64,000 nucleotides of DNA from Halocaridina rubra (lineage: Eukaryota; Arthropoda; Malacostraca; Decapoda; Atyidae), in the NCBI GenBank assembly GCA_037179515.1, contig JAXCGZ010007567.1:178501-242500 (forward strand), given 5' to 3'. The notes under the pieces are model-generated. The model was not told the origin of the DNA and did no database searches. It was given only the letters and a program-made list of their open reading frames with translations. Below are positions 37,180 through 50,149 of the stretch, piece by piece (within the stretch, counting starts at the first letter, position 1; every line of letters begins with the position of its first letter). A program made the position numbers and the translations under genes.

Positions 37180-37990
37180 TACCTAATTACCTAATTGTGC
37201 TTATGGGAAAGAGCTATATGATCGTAACTTCCCATCCCATGGTCGGTTCCAATTTTGTGCTCAGTGATGCTTATCATATTTATCCTTAACACTATAAATT
37301 GAGTTAGCATTAACTACCTTCTTGCTGAGCAAAGTCCAATGATCAACTACTCATACACTAAAAAAGTACTTCCTAACATCCTGCAAAGAAGTGTTCTTAT
37401 GAAGCTATAAACTATGACCTCTAGTTTTAGAGTCAGCCATATGAAAATATTGATCCCTATCCACTCTGTCAAAACCATGAAGGAAGTTACAAACCGTCAC
37501 CATATCCCCCCTCATTCCTCTAGCTCCATGCGATGGTAAATCTAATTCCATCAGCCCCTCTTAATAACTGAGATTATATATTTATGACACCAGTTTCGTA
37601 GCATGTTTTTGAACACTTTCCAGCTTAATCATGTGCCTTTTCGTGTGGATTCCAAAATGGGACTACATATTCAAGCTTTGGCCTCACATAAATTGCATAA
37701 ATATTTTTGCATATTTCCTTGTGTCTGTGTCTGATGGCTACCTTATATTTGCTAAGAAAGCATATGCAACCCTTGTTATGCCATTTATATGCACTTCCAG
37801 AGACAGATATATCAGTGTTTTTGCTCTTGGATCTCTCTCATTCTCTGTCTCATGAAGTTCTGTTTCTGCTATTAAGTAGCCAAGCTTGGGCCTACTTGCA
37901 CTGTTGGTCAGTATTTTGCAAGCAATTTGAGTGGACATGCGATGGAAGCTCTCTGAATTTACAATCCTAACCTTCTTTGAATATGGCCAT
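37180..37990 (-). mobile_element. CR1 LINE 3' end
   Basis: A minus-strand 3' tail with TACCTAATTACCTAATTG repeats (37178-37200), then the RT C-terminal region. RPKLGYLIAETELHETENER corresponds to LEYSVARVELQETENERDL of the copy at 40043-41014. It is cut at about 37990, where orientation switches. Confidence 0.78.
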
Positions 37991-38049
37991 ATATTGTTAT
38001 ATACCGTGTTATATTTAGTGAAAAGGATAGACATATATATTTTGTTAAT

Positions 38050-39775
38050 TTGTGACTTAGTTGAATATATATAAATTGAAAACCTACTGAAGGAGTTTCT
38101 GCTGTGTCATGATGGCCGAAGCAATGGTAAACAAACACGGTGGTGAGGAGAAGGATGACGACTAATAAAGAGAGTAGAGAACCAACAAGTGAAGGAACAA
38201 CGTCCACCAAGCCAAGAAGAACCAAAACGGGGAAAGGCGCAATAGCTGACGTATTGGCAGGAATCATTGAGAAAGCAAGAAGTAGAAATAATATAAGATT
38301 TGTAAATAGTGCAAAATCAGGAAGTTAATTGATTATCTTTTGTAATGTAGACATATTTAGTAAGGATACACAACTAGAGTTAAATGAAAGGTTAAGATTG
38401 ATGGAGGGCACTCCACATCTAATTGCCCTACAAGAAGCTTAACCAAAAAATTTCAGGTATGAAAAAATTATGAAAGAGTACAAAGCTGACCGGTTTGAAA
38501 TTATTGAACATAACATAACTGCAAGTGAAGGGAGAGAACTTATTTTCTATGCTAAACAAGGGATGCAGTATGAGGTTGTGGAACTGACAACAGACTACAG
38601 TAAATACTGCGGCATAGAGGTGAAAAGTGATAGTGGTAATGTACTTATAACTTGTTTGTACAGAAGTCCCACCAGCAATGTAGATAACAATTCTAGTCCG
38701 CTCCATTTGTTACAGGAGGTATGTGATTAACAAGTGAAATATAAGATAGTCTTAGGGGATTTTAATCTTCTGTACATTTACTTGAGCAACTGCACTTCCC
38801 AGACAGGGTCATCCGAGTTCTCTTCCATGTTTATAGAAAAGATAAGGGATTGTTTCTTCACTCAGTATGTAAAGGACATCACTCGGATGAGAGGAGACAA
38901 TATATGAAGCACTCTAGACTTACTATTCAGTAATGATGAATCAATCATAGAGGAGATCAACCTGCTAAATTCACTGGGCAGAAGTGACCATGCCTGTATA
39001 CATGCTAATTGTGACTTACAGGAGATAGAATTTAGTGGTAAGAAGACAGCTTAACTGTATGAAAGAGCAAATTACCAACCGATGATGAGATGCCTGGACA
39101 TTAACTGGCACAAATATTTGTCATGTGAATTATTCCTAGAGCAACAGTGGAAAAAGTTTATTGGTAAATTGAATAAAATCATTGATGAGTGTGTGGCAAA
39201 GAAAAATATTACAAGTGGACATGATAGAAGGAAGAGAATCAATGAAAATCTACAAGTAAATTAGAAACTTTGGTGTAAAGTAAAGGAGAAACAAAGATTA
39301 TTTGAAAGATTGAAGGAGATGAAGAGAAACACACATGCTCATGCAAGTAAAACATATGCAGAAGCAGAAACTGCATACAGGAGACTAAATAATTAAGTCA
39401 GGTGGGAGGCAAGAAAAGCTGTGAAACTGAAAGAGAACAAAAATGGCTTAAACGTCAAGGAAAATCCAAAATATTTCTGGAAATATGTGACATCAAAGAC
39501 AAGAACAAGATCTAGAATAGTGGACCTGTTTAAGAATGAAGAGCAGAAGGTAAAGACAACACGTGATGAGGAAAAAGCAAAGGTCCTCTCAGACAGATTC
39601 CCAAAGGTTTTCATCACTGAGCCAGAAAGTGAACTGCTAGTGGCTCAGTTAAGAAATGTACCAAACTCGGGAAATATGGAAATTACTCAATATAAGATTT
39701 GGAAGATAATCTAAAAGCTCAAGCTAAATAAATCCTCAGGCTCTGATGGTGTGTACCTAAGAATTATGAAATAAT
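38050..39775 (+). pseudogene. CR1 LINE 5' half (endonuclease to RT fingers)
   Basis: Plus-strand frames 38470-38730, 39082-39264 and 39421-39714. They show GVEVKSDSGNVLITCLYRSP, IVLGDFNLLYIYL (across a TAA at 38728-38730), a SLGRSDHACIHANCDL endonuclease end, VKENPKYFWKYVTSKTRTRS and KLKLNKSSGSDGVYLRIM, where the element stops at RT fingers. 3' truncation is odd for a LINE and points to rearrangement. In-frame stops are frequent. Confidence 0.78.
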
Positions 39776-39784
39776 AGGCCAAAA

Positions 39785-42200
39785 AACTACTTAACTACCT
39801 CCTTGCTTAGCAAAATCCAATCATCAGTTACTCTTACACTAAGCGTTTAATTCCTTACATCCAGCAAGGAAGGTTTCTTACAAAGGTTCAAACTATAACC
39901 TCTAGTTCTAGTGCTGGTTACATCAAAATATCGATTCCCATACACTCTGTCATAACCATGAAGGAATTTAAAAACCGTTACCATATGCCCCCTCATTCTT
40001 CTTGCTTTGAGTGTTGGTAAGTCTAATTCCCTCAGCCTCTCCTCATAACTGAGATTGTGTATTTCTGGCACATAGCTTAACTATGTGATTTTTCAAGTTT
40101 GTATTCCAAAAGGGGGCTGCATATTCAAGCTTTGGCCTCACATAGCTTACATAAATATTTCTGAACATTTCCTTGTCCATGTGTGTCATAGCTACAATTA
40201 AATTTGCTAAAAATGCATATGCTGCCAGTATGTTTACTCCTAGATCTCTCTCATTCTCTGTCTCTTGAAGTTCTACTCGTGCTACTGAGTATTCAAGCTT
40301 GGGCCTTTTTGCACTTGTACCCATTCTCATTACCTTACATTGAGAGGTATTGAATTTCATTAGCCACTTATTTTCTGACCACTTATGCAGACAATATAGT
40401 CCTTCCTGAAGTTTTCTACCATTGTCCTCGTCTCCTACTTTCTTCACAATCCTTACCACATATGCATGCATATTCATGTATGAATTTAGAGACTCTGGTA
40501 GGTCATTTACATATACAAGGAACAAAAGTGGCCCTAAAACTAAACCCTGTGGAACCCCACTTCTAATCCTTCTCCTTTCAGACACTGAGTGTCTTACTCT
40601 AACCCTCTGTTCCTTTCCTTCTAAGTATGTTCTTATCCATCCCAAGATGTTACCACTTATTCTCGCTGTTACTTGCAGCTTCTTAATAAGTCTCCTGTGT
40701 GGGAACATATTAGATGCCTTTTGGAAGTGTAGGAATATGCAATCTGCCCTGATCTCTCTTTCCTGTAAGATCCAGCTTAGCTCATTATGAAATTCTAGTA
40801 AGTTTGTTACTGTTGAGCTATCTTCTCTGAAGCCATGCTTTCTCACTAACAGAAAGTTAAAGGATTCCAAGTGAAGAGAAATGTGTTCTCTTAGCAGTTT
40901 TTCCATATCTTTGCAAACTACGCTGGTCAAGGAACAGGCGTATAGTTTAGAACTGTATCTCTCCTTTTTTTTTTTAATTTTAAGATAGGTGCCATGTTTG
41001 CTTGTGTCCAGCATCTTGGAATCTCCCCAGATTCCAGCGGCTTTTCAAATATGGTGCATAGTCCCACTGATATTGATATAGTGCATTTCTTAAGTACATA
41101 AGGAGATATATCATCATGACCTGTAGCTTTATGGGCATCTAACTTCATCAGCGCTTTGCATACCACTGTGGTTTAAAAGATGATATTTTCTAATGACGGC
41201 CCATGAGCTCCTATCTATGCAATATAAGAGGGTGGGGTATTTTCTGCTGTAGATACTGACTAAAACTCTTTGTTCAATTCTTAGCAGGTCTCTTCCTATT
41301 TTGGTGGAAGATATGCAACAATATATTATCTTCCCATATTCCTCACCAAAGATATCGTACATTTTTGTACAGATTTGTTGATAAGGAAGGTCCTCCTGTG
41401 TGTCCTTTTGGATAGCTACTCATGTACTCTCAGCGCCTTTACTTTCAAGCAGAATATCTTTGATGATATGCTCTATCAATAACACACAGTGGTCACTCTT
41501 TCCAATTGGTGGTTCATACTAAATTTTTTCCATATCCAACACATTATCTGTGAGTACTTGATCAAGCAGCGATGGCTCATTCCCATCCCTGTCCCTCGTT
41601 GGTTCCATTACATTTTGGTGTAGGAAATTCCCTTGAGTGCAATCTAGGAATCTTGCCCCGAAAGAGTCCTCACCACTGTGTGGGTCAAGATTTATATTAA
41701 GTGTCTCTCTATAATTAAAATCTTTCATAATAAAAATCCTACATTTTCTCTCCCGTGCAATGTTAACAACTTAGTTTGCGACTTTAATGGTACCTATATA
41801 ACTTTCCTCATAAACTTCTAGCCTATGTTGGTTCCTTGGTGAGTTATATACAATAGTTATCATAATCCTTTTTGACCCGGTATTTATGCAAGCAAAAAGA
41901 AATTCCTTGAACTCACTTTCTATAATAAAGTTTTCTTCTTTAACCTGAAATCTTTCACTTATGAGCAATGCTATTTCCACCAGTCCTCTCAGATATTTCA
42001 AACCTTAATATTTTGAAGCCCTTAGGAAAAATTGTGATGCTGTTTATGTCCTCACTCAACTTAGTCTCTGTAACTATTATATCTACCTTACTGTTGCAAA
42101 TTCTATAATTTAATTCTACTGCCTTACCAGCTACCCCATCTGCATTTGTGTAAAACAATTTTACTGAGCCTACATCCCCTGATCTTCTATCATCATCTTT
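39785..42200 (-). mobile_element. CR1 LINE, minus strand, nearly complete coding part
   Basis: It spans the RT C terminus (39847-40071, LSYEERLRELDLPTLKARRM), RT (40043-41014), fingers (40927-41166, KLDAHKATGHDDISPYVLKK) and endonuclease pieces to 42158 (MFYTNADGVAGKAVELNYRI, VTETKLSEDI). It has no 3' tail: the left end abuts the plus-strand fragment at 39775. The same CR1 family as 37180-39775. Confidence 0.82.
40043..41014 (-). pseudogene. CR1 reverse transcriptase with lost catalytic pair
   Basis: A 323-residue open frame. It has RSGVPQGLVLGPLLFLVYVN and the ERDLGVNILAAYAF region, but where the palm FADD should be it reads MHAYVVRI, so both catalytic aspartates are gone. The C-terminal part includes VSYVRPKLEYAAPFWNTNLK. 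The frame is long but cannot be an active enzyme. Confidence 0.82.
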
Positions 42201-42209
42201 ATCTCTCCT

Positions 42210-45180
42210 TTGACTGAAAGTGCTTGTGTAGATATGTAAATAGCATACTGTATGTTAGGTACGATACTTTATTGGTTGAGTACAATTGCATGGGAGATTC
42301 TCGCTGGGGGCTGGTGTTGTGGTTGTTGCTGTAGGTTGGTTGCAAGTGGCGGCGATGACTACGAACTTGCCAAATCATTGAGCTATTGGATGTATTGGAT
42401 CCGAGTGAGTAGAGCTTTTCCTTCACCTTACAACATTCATACACACACATATACACTGGTGCAGCTATGCTGTGTGCATATTATTCATCCTCAATAGCAA
42501 TTAAATTTTGTTTACCTGAATTGGGATAGATTTATTGCCCAATATGAAAGCTTCCAGCTGTTAGCAACATTGAACTTCATGGACAGCCTACTGAACATCA
42601 TCAGTCAGTACCCTCCTCCTAGTTAAGCAGGCCACTACTCATACTCTTTGTCAAGACATGAGCTCATGAGGTTGAAAATCTGTTCCTCTGCCTCTCCAAC
42701 ATGAGCCCAACACATACTGCTGTGGTTCCAAAAGGAAGCCTTGCCCTTGTTGGTCATCAGCAAGACCCCTTCTTTTTATTAATCTCTCCCTTCCATATTT
42801 GTTCATCCATTTATTTTTCATTTTTATATTTTCATACATTTATTTTTGTCTAGCTTCTCTTACCCTTCCTTCCTGGTCATCCTCTTGGGGTTAAAAGTGT
42901 GCACGTGGTGCTATCACCTCTCCCTTCTTCACCCCTATCTTATCTCGAGTTTCCCCTTCCTCTCTACAAGGCACCTCAAAAATTGAAGGAGACTATTAAT
43001 TCTGAGCAGAATAACTCTGTTCCCTCTTATCTTTACAGATGTATTCCAGATCCAGACTATCCCACCTGTGGGCCCACCATTGCCCAGTCACCCTCGGGGG
43101 TGGATATCGATCGATAACCTTAGCACGAGGGTCTGCCCCTCTCTTATTCCTCTATCATTATCTAATTTTCTTGCTTTCCCTCCCAATCTTTCCCATCCTA
43201 TTCCCCCCCTCTCTCGTGGCCTCACCCTGCATAGGGCTAAGTTCACTCTTCGCCGTCACTTTTCTCCCCTCTTATCCTACCCCATTGTATCGTTGGTATT
43301 AGATACCTGGGATTTGTTTTGTTGGGGGGAGGAGTGGCTTCGAGTGAAGTCTCTTAGCCATATTCTGAATTTCGTCTCTAGGGAGGTGGGGAGAAGGATA
43401 GGAGAGAGATTTTTTTTTTTTTTGAAGGGGAACACGAAAAGGAACTGGAGAAAGAGAGGAAAAAGAGATGGGCAGACCCTATTGTAAGGGTGGGTTTGTA
43501 TAGGTGATAGTGACTAAGGATATATCGCTCTGAAAGGAAGGGTCTACATTTTTTTTCTTTTCTTTTTTTAAGGAAAGATAAGGAAGTTTATAGTGTATTA
43601 TTGAAGGGAAGACTGAAGGAAACTATTCGGACTCATACTGGAAACAAATTTATTGTAAATATGTTTAAAAATGTGTTTCTATATCCCTCCAGCTTATTGG
43701 GAAACATTTCCATCCACATGAATTCTGTATATCGTTTCCAATTGATGTATTAAATAATCCAATAAAGGATTATAATTTCCCCCTTAATAAATATCTCTCC
43801 TGAGTCTCCTCATTCGTATAGTATATCAATTATGGCCATTATTATTTAAACAGTTGGCAACTTGGTCAGCTGTTGGATTGTAAACAATAGTATAACAAAG
43901 TACACGATATTATATTTATGCAACCCATTAGAATAATAAAATTAAAATAATGTGATAATGACTATCATGTCTATTGACGACATATTAAAATAACTATAAA
44001 TTTTCTTGTTATTCAAAGCTAGTATTATTATAATATAGCAATGATAAGTTTTAGTATTACGTTTAAATATAGGTGTTCTTAATTAATTTGGTAACATTCT
44101 TGTTTATTTTTTTTTTAATGATGGAAAGATTTGTCTTAGAGTTTTATAGTTCGAAACTACTCGTCATACCAACACTCTCCATTTATGAGGGTTTTTGACA
44201 GGGACAAAAGGATGAATTTCTTAGTATGGGTTACTGTAAAATGAGAGCCTTACCTAATCAAGGTTAATACACCATTTGATGGGCTGTATAGCGATTTGTA
44301 CCATTTCTCAATTGTTTCTCAAGAGAAAACAAGATTTTTTTGGAGAAAATTTTGGGCTTATACATGTTCAAAGCGCGCCCGTTGTCATTAAGGACAACAG
44401 TTCTTCCCCTTAAGCTAAAATTGAACGTTTCTTACAAAGATGGATTTGATAAAGGTAAGTGAAATGATTCAATAACGATTCAGATGTTCATCCTTAATGA
44501 AGGTGACTTTTACTCCTGCATTATAATATTCGTGAAGACTTACCTTATCAAAAAGAAGAAGAAAAAAAAATATAATAGAGACCTCATGCATTCTCTCTTT
44601 CCCTGCACGCAAGGCAGTGTTTAAGTATGTCCAGATCCATGGGGGGGGGGGGCCGGTACCAGTCAAGGCGAAAGTTTGTCCTTTCTTTCTTTCTCATTGT
44701 TTAGTCATGACGTGGTATTGTTTATTCGCTCTTTTGTCTCTACTTTGATATCACCTTCTCTCTTTTTTCTCGGCAGTTTTGACGAGTATCATTTTCATTA
44801 TAATTTACAATCATCATTTATCGTCCATTACTAAATATCTTAGTAAAGTAACTGCGTACTCTCACACACCCATGTAGGATCAAACGGCATGCAATTTATG
44901 ATTGCATAAGGTTAGTTCACCTCGATTAAGAAATGAGTTACTCGAAAGGATTTCTCACTATGCTGGGGGTAATAACCGTATAAGCCTGGAGCATGTGTCT
45001 TGAAACCCCTCCTCATTATATTTCTCGTGAGAGACAGTAAGTCCAATCCTTATTTCTCATAATGGATCACAGGGATTCAGTAGTTTAAGTGAATAAAAGT
45101 CTATCATCCATACAGTTTCGTCAACATACTGTTGCCCTTATCTGTGTTCTTGGTAAGTAACATACACTTGCTATGTAGTA
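42210..45180. other. Three kilobases without a recognised feature
   Basis: No exon, transposon protein or repeat unit that I can name. A pyrimidine-rich patch at 42880-43340 yields overlapping plus-strand frames with no family resemblance and low complexity. A (G)12 run lies at 44641-44652 and AT-rich sequence elsewhere. It may be unique intergenic DNA or old unrecognised transposon. Confidence 0.4.
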
Positions 45181-45345
45181 AACGCTGCCAGCATCATGAT
45201 AATATAAGTGGGCCACCTGTACTACAGTAACTTACCGAATTGAGATACACGGAACTAGGGAGTTAAAACTCGTGTGCACTCCGGCTCAAATTTTGTCTGA
45301 TAAACTTGTTGTAGTTTGATTTAAATGCATTTACGCTTTTATTAC

Positions 45346-47125
45346 TTACAACATCTGTTGGTAAGTTATTCCAGTGTTTGATGATACGAATGCTGAAGAA
45401 GTTTTTCCTCTTGTTTGTCCGGACATGTGGAACAGCCAATTTGAATTGGTGTTTTTTGTAGTAATGCCTGGGCCTTCCTGGATGATCGAGAAGAACTGAG
45501 AAGAGTCAATGTCAGTATGTCCACAAATCATCTTGAATACAGGGTCTTGAATCTTTCTTATAAGGTAGCTCTTTTAGTTCTGGCACTATAGCAGTAGCTT
45601 TTCTTTGAACTTGTTAAAGGATGTTAATGTCTTATTTTAGGTAAGGGGACTAACTCTGAACAGCGTATTCCAAGTGGGGACAAATTAAGGAATTATAAAT
45701 ACCTAAACATGTCTTTGTCCATATATATAAATGAGCGCCTTATAAGCCCCACATGGGAGTTAGCTATAGCTGCAATTTTGAGATATGGCCAGCAAACTTG
45801 AAGGTGTCAGATACATATACAGTACACCAAGATCTTTCTCTTCATTGGAAGCATTTATATTTATGTCATTTAAGGTATACACGTTCAAGGGATTTATGTG
45901 CCCAAAATGTATAGTACTGCATTTAGTATCATTAAACATCAAGAGCCATTTCTTGCTCTAGTCTTGTAACTCGTTCAAATCATTTTGTAGAGCTATTGCA
46001 TCAGTTGGGGTTTGTATGGCCCGAAAGAGTTTGGCATCGTCAGGAAGAAGTTTGATGGAAGAGTCATTGTTAAGAACAATGTCATTTATATAGGTAAGGA
46101 AAAGTACCGGGCCAAGTACACTACCCTTTGGGCCCCCAATTAGAACTTCTGCCCAGTCGGAGCTGGCACCTCTCAACACAACTCGCTGTTCACGTCCTGT
46201 GAGATATTCTTTGATCCAGGCTAAAACCTGCCCCCGTATGCCAACTGCCTCTACCTTTGTAAGGAGTCGGTGAATCGGGACAGAATCAAAAGGCTTTTGA
46301 CAGTCCAGGTAGACAGCTTCGACTGGGATTCCTTCATCTAAAAGTTTTGAAATTGCTTCAAAGTATTCTAACAGGGCTGAGACAGGATCTCTTGGCACAA
46401 AAGCCATGCTGATGTACTGTGAAAATATTATTCCTTTCTAAATGCTCAACCATCCTCTTCCTAATTATTTTCTCTTAAAGTTTGCATAAAACAGATGTCA
46501 GGTTGATAGGCCGGTAGTTCCGCAGAAGATCTTTTCCCCCTTTCTTAAAGATTGAAATTATATTGGCACGTTTCCAGTTTGTTGGGAGCATAGAGGAATT
46601 GATTGATTTTCTTAAAATTATATATATTGGTCTGGCAAGTGAATTTGAGCATTTCTTAAGCACTTTAGATGCAGTATCGCATGGTCCTGTCGCAGAATTT
46701 TTCTTGAGACCATCTAATAGTCTTTTAATTTCATGGATATTAAATTCTATATTCTCTAGACTAATGCCGTTAACTATGTAGTCAGGTTGAGGTAAATTAC
46801 CTGTAGGTTCTCTAGTAAAAACATTTTGAAATTTCCTATTGAGTAGAGAACAAGCCTCTCTATCCCCATTTGTATATGTTCCATCATCATTTTTAAGGGT
46901 GGTGATTTTTTCTTTTAAGGCAGTTTTACTGCGGATTTACCCATAAAGAGTCTGTGGATTGGATTTAACTTCCTTGGCTATATGCTTTTCAAATGCCTTT
47001 TTGGCCTCACGTATACATTTTGTGACTGTATTTCTGGCTTGGCAGTAGGCTTCACACCGTAGTGTAGTTTTCTTTTTCCAATACCTGTTCCAAGCATGCT
47101 TTTTCTTATTGATAATTAAAACCAC
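45346..47125 (-). pseudogene. Reverse transcriptase of the PHD-ORF1 LINE
   Basis: Pieces at 46937-47125, 46475-46663 (NWKRANIISIFKKGGKDLLR and NYRPINLTSVLCKL), 45958-46407 (VYLDCQKPFDSVPIHRLLTK, GGPKGSVLGPVLFLTYINDI, IKLLPDDAKLFRA) and 45760-45942. The palm keeps the aspartate pair as LPDD. Frameshifts separate each piece. Confidence 0.8.
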
Positions 47126-47487
47126 ATTTCGAGTAATCCATTTAAATTTGGTATGGTTAACTGGACACTGATTAAATACTGGTATGAATTGCCTAGTCTC
47201 CCTGTAGGTAGCTTGGAAAATGGAGTCACTCGCAGTAACGTGTTTTTCTTCCAGGCGGGTGTTCCAGTCATTAATCTGGCAAAAAAGCTATCAAGTCCTA
47301 CAAAGTCACCTTTCCATTAGTTCAGTTTGACCAAGTTTAAGGTATCAGGGAAAAAGCATCATCTAATACAAAAGAAAAGGAGAGTAGGATATGGTCTCTA
47401 GCCCCAAGAGGGGAGAGGTATTCAATTTCATCTATTTCATGTTCCAATTTTGTATATATCGAGTCAAGAGTTAATGGGTCGTGCCTT

Positions 47488-48173
47488 CCTCATATTCTTG
47501 TGGGCATACTAACATGTTGCTTAAAATTTACAAAGGTCTTATCTGCCCCTGCTTAGTATACTGCTCTCACATCTGGGGTGCTTCTTCCTTTACTTATCTT
47601 CTTGATAGGGTTGAATCTAAGGCAGTCAGACTCATTAATGCTCCTTCTCTTACTTCTAACCTAGATTCTCTCTCTCTTCGCCGTAAGGTATCTTCCCTTT
47701 CGCTTTTCTATCGCTACTACTTCCATCGCTGCTCTAATGAGTTGGCGAGTTGCATCCCTCCTCCACTACCGAGGCCGCGTAACACTCGCCAAGCGGCCTC
47801 ATCTCACAGGTACTGTGTGGAGATTTGTAGCTCGCAGATTGGTCGGTGCAGCGACTGCTTCTTCCCATCTACCTCCAGACTCTGGAACTCTCTTCCTCCT
47901 TCTGTCTTTCCTAATTCTTATGACCTTTCATCCTTCAAAAAGCAGATCTATCGTCATCTCAGAGCCTAGTCCTCCATATCTCTGGGTCCTCTGTACTCTG
48001 ACTGTTTTTTTCTGTCTGTCGTTTTCCTTTGTGCAACATTACCTCATCTCTGCCTTGCCCTTAACCTTTTTCTTTTCCTTCATCTTCGTATTTTCTTGTG
48101 GCCGGGCCTATATTGATGAGGGCAGTTTCTCTCTGTCCCAGTGTCACTCTTAAAAAAAGAAAAAAAAAAAAAG
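47488..48173 (+). mobile_element. 5'-truncated Jockey/I-type LINE, 3' end with poly(A)
   Basis: A plus-strand insert ending in an A-rich tail (48153-48173). Its frame at 47481-47969 is the RT C terminus: KIYKGLICPCLVYCSHIWGA, DRVESKAVRLINAPSLTSNL and SRLWNSLPPSVFPNSYDLSS. It is the same family as the minus-strand copy at 53026-56130, whose matching end reads SRLWNSLPPFVFPNSYDL. The minus-strand host LINE continues on both sides. Confidence 0.85.
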
Positions 48174-48808
48174 CAGTCTTGTATACAGTCGTAGAAGGTT
48201 TGAGTATAATGTGTTGAGCCAGTAGTTATATTACGGGTTTCCCAATCAATATCACCAAAATTGAAATCACCACAAAGTAGGGATTGGTCACAATTGTACT
48301 CACAAAGACATTTTATTTGATCAAAAAATATGGCATTTTTGTCCCTATCATAGGAAGGGGGTCTATACATACAACAAGCTAAAGCTTACTTATTTCCAAT
48401 CATAACAGTACTCTTTTCCAATCATAACAGTACAACCTATACATTCACAGCCATTAATTAAATACTGGTTACTTAACTTAACGTTACAGAACTGAGATAT
48501 TTCTTCACCAAGATACAGACACCTCCTCCACCCTCTGAAGGGGTTCTGTCTAATCTATACACTTCATAATTATTACACAAGAAGACTTCCGAATTAATTA
48601 CTTCTTTGGACAATTTGGTCTCAGTTATAAATATAATGTGAGGATTACTATTTTGAACTCTTATTTCAAACTCGCTCACCTTGTTTAGAATACTGTCACA
48701 GTTAGTAGGTATACACTTAAGGTTATGAACATTATCAGCAGTCCCGAGATTCATGTAGCATGGTGAATAAGTTCTATTCGCTGAGTTAGGCCCTTGGCGA
48801 GGACCCAT
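48080..48808 (-). pseudogene. Endonuclease of the PHD-ORF1 LINE
   Basis: 48473-48808 shows SILNKVSEFEIRVQNSNPHI, IIFITETKLSKEVI (glutamate block) and EGGGGVCILVKKYLSS. The part at 48174-48370 shows MYRPPSYDRD and LLCGDFNFGDIDWETRN (GDFN block). A frameshift near 48400 splits them, and the end is lost at the insertion. Confidence 0.78.
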
Positions 48809-49149
48809 ATATAAACTGTTAGTAGAATGACTATTTACATTACTTACTTGGGTATCTCGGTACTCCAGAGTAAATCTGAGACTAGATATGTTGTTGAGGC
48901 CAAGATTACTTGCAATATGTGAACTAATAGCTGAGTTAGGGCTTAGGCTATTAGTAGAACAATTATTTACATTACTGACCTGAACATCATGATTAATCTG
49001 AGAATAGTAAGGACTAGGTATGTTGTCACAGCCAAAACAATTTACAATATGTACAGAATGACTTACAGAAGTTATATCTAAAGCTGGGTCGGCAGATTGG
49101 CCAACCTGCCAGCATTTCCTGACTTAGGAATCCTAACAATTTTTTTATG

Positions 49150-50114
49150 TCATATGACCCAGCTGAGGTTTTCGTTCTTATTTCTACTATCATTTCGTTT
49201 CTTCCAAAGCTCTTCTACTAGTCTGTCGTTTTCCTCCTTGTCAGCTGTACACATATCAGGGGCATTGACAACCTTATACTGAGGGTTTCTTGGGCTTTTG
49301 AGTGCCTTAGCCTTTCTCAAGATTTCTTCCCTGTAGTCAGCTGAAGAGAGGATTACTCTGGTGGGTCTGGGTTTATTGATATTAGCCGGTTTGGAAACAC
49401 GTGGGGTTAACCAAATTACCTTATCAAAACTTACATGGCTTAATCCTAGTTCATCACTTAAAATATCATTTACTTTAGCAGAGTCATGCTGCACATGTAT
49501 TTCACAGTTGAGATTTTCAGGTTCAGCAAGGCCACATATGATATTGTTTCTTCTTTTAATCTCTCAGCCTCAGTTTGAAACAACTCACGATATTCTTTCT
49601 TAATCATATCTTGTCTGGCCACATCATCATCAACATCCTTGTTTTCAATATCCGTGACCCTAAGTGTGAGATGATGTATTTCATCCTCCATTGCATCACA
49701 CCTTTTTGTAATAACACCTAATGAATTATGTAACTTAGGAACCAATACTTTGCACTCATGACAGTACCAGGGCATATCATCACTATGTAGGGCAATAATA
49801 GCATCATATCTTTGTTTAGTTACCCTTTGGCATGAAATATGGAACCATAGGTTACACGAATCATACTGGAGTGCTTCATTGTCTTCTGTGACTGGTCTAC
49901 CACATTTGTTTGTAAAGCCCCCCTTACAAGTATCACTGGACTTAGCTGTGTTTTGACCTTGGTTTGTTGCTCCTCTATCATGGGGATTTTGATTGTTTAA
50001 ATCTGTAGATGGAGGGCAGCCAGTGTTGTTGTTGTTAGGTTTGTTGTTCCGGTGACGTGTGACTTGACCTTTTCCTCTTGTCATAATTCGAAGTAGATCA
50101 AAATATTCAGACAA
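49150..50114 (-). pseudogene. LINE ORF1 with PHD-type zinc finger
   Basis: 49470-50114 carries a C4HC3-like array: CGRPVTEDNEALQYDSCNLW, FHISCQRV, then MPWYCHEC, the spacing of a PHD finger. A coiled-coil stretch follows (EIHHLTLRVTDIENKDVDDD). The downstream frame 49150-49494 (VSFDKVIWLTPRV, PRPTRVILSSADYREEILRK) resembles the RRM-like part. A frameshift near 49490 separates them. PHD-bearing ORF1 proteins are known in CR1-group LINEs, where they are thought to bind nucleic acid or chromatin. Confidence 0.75.
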
Positions 50115-50149
50115 AAATATTATACATGCACAATCTCTAGAGCCTTAGA

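Noticed and set aside
43068..43487. Plus-strand frame of 139 residues as a gene
   Set aside because: Pyrimidine-rich, low complexity, three overlapping frames open at once, and no conserved motif.
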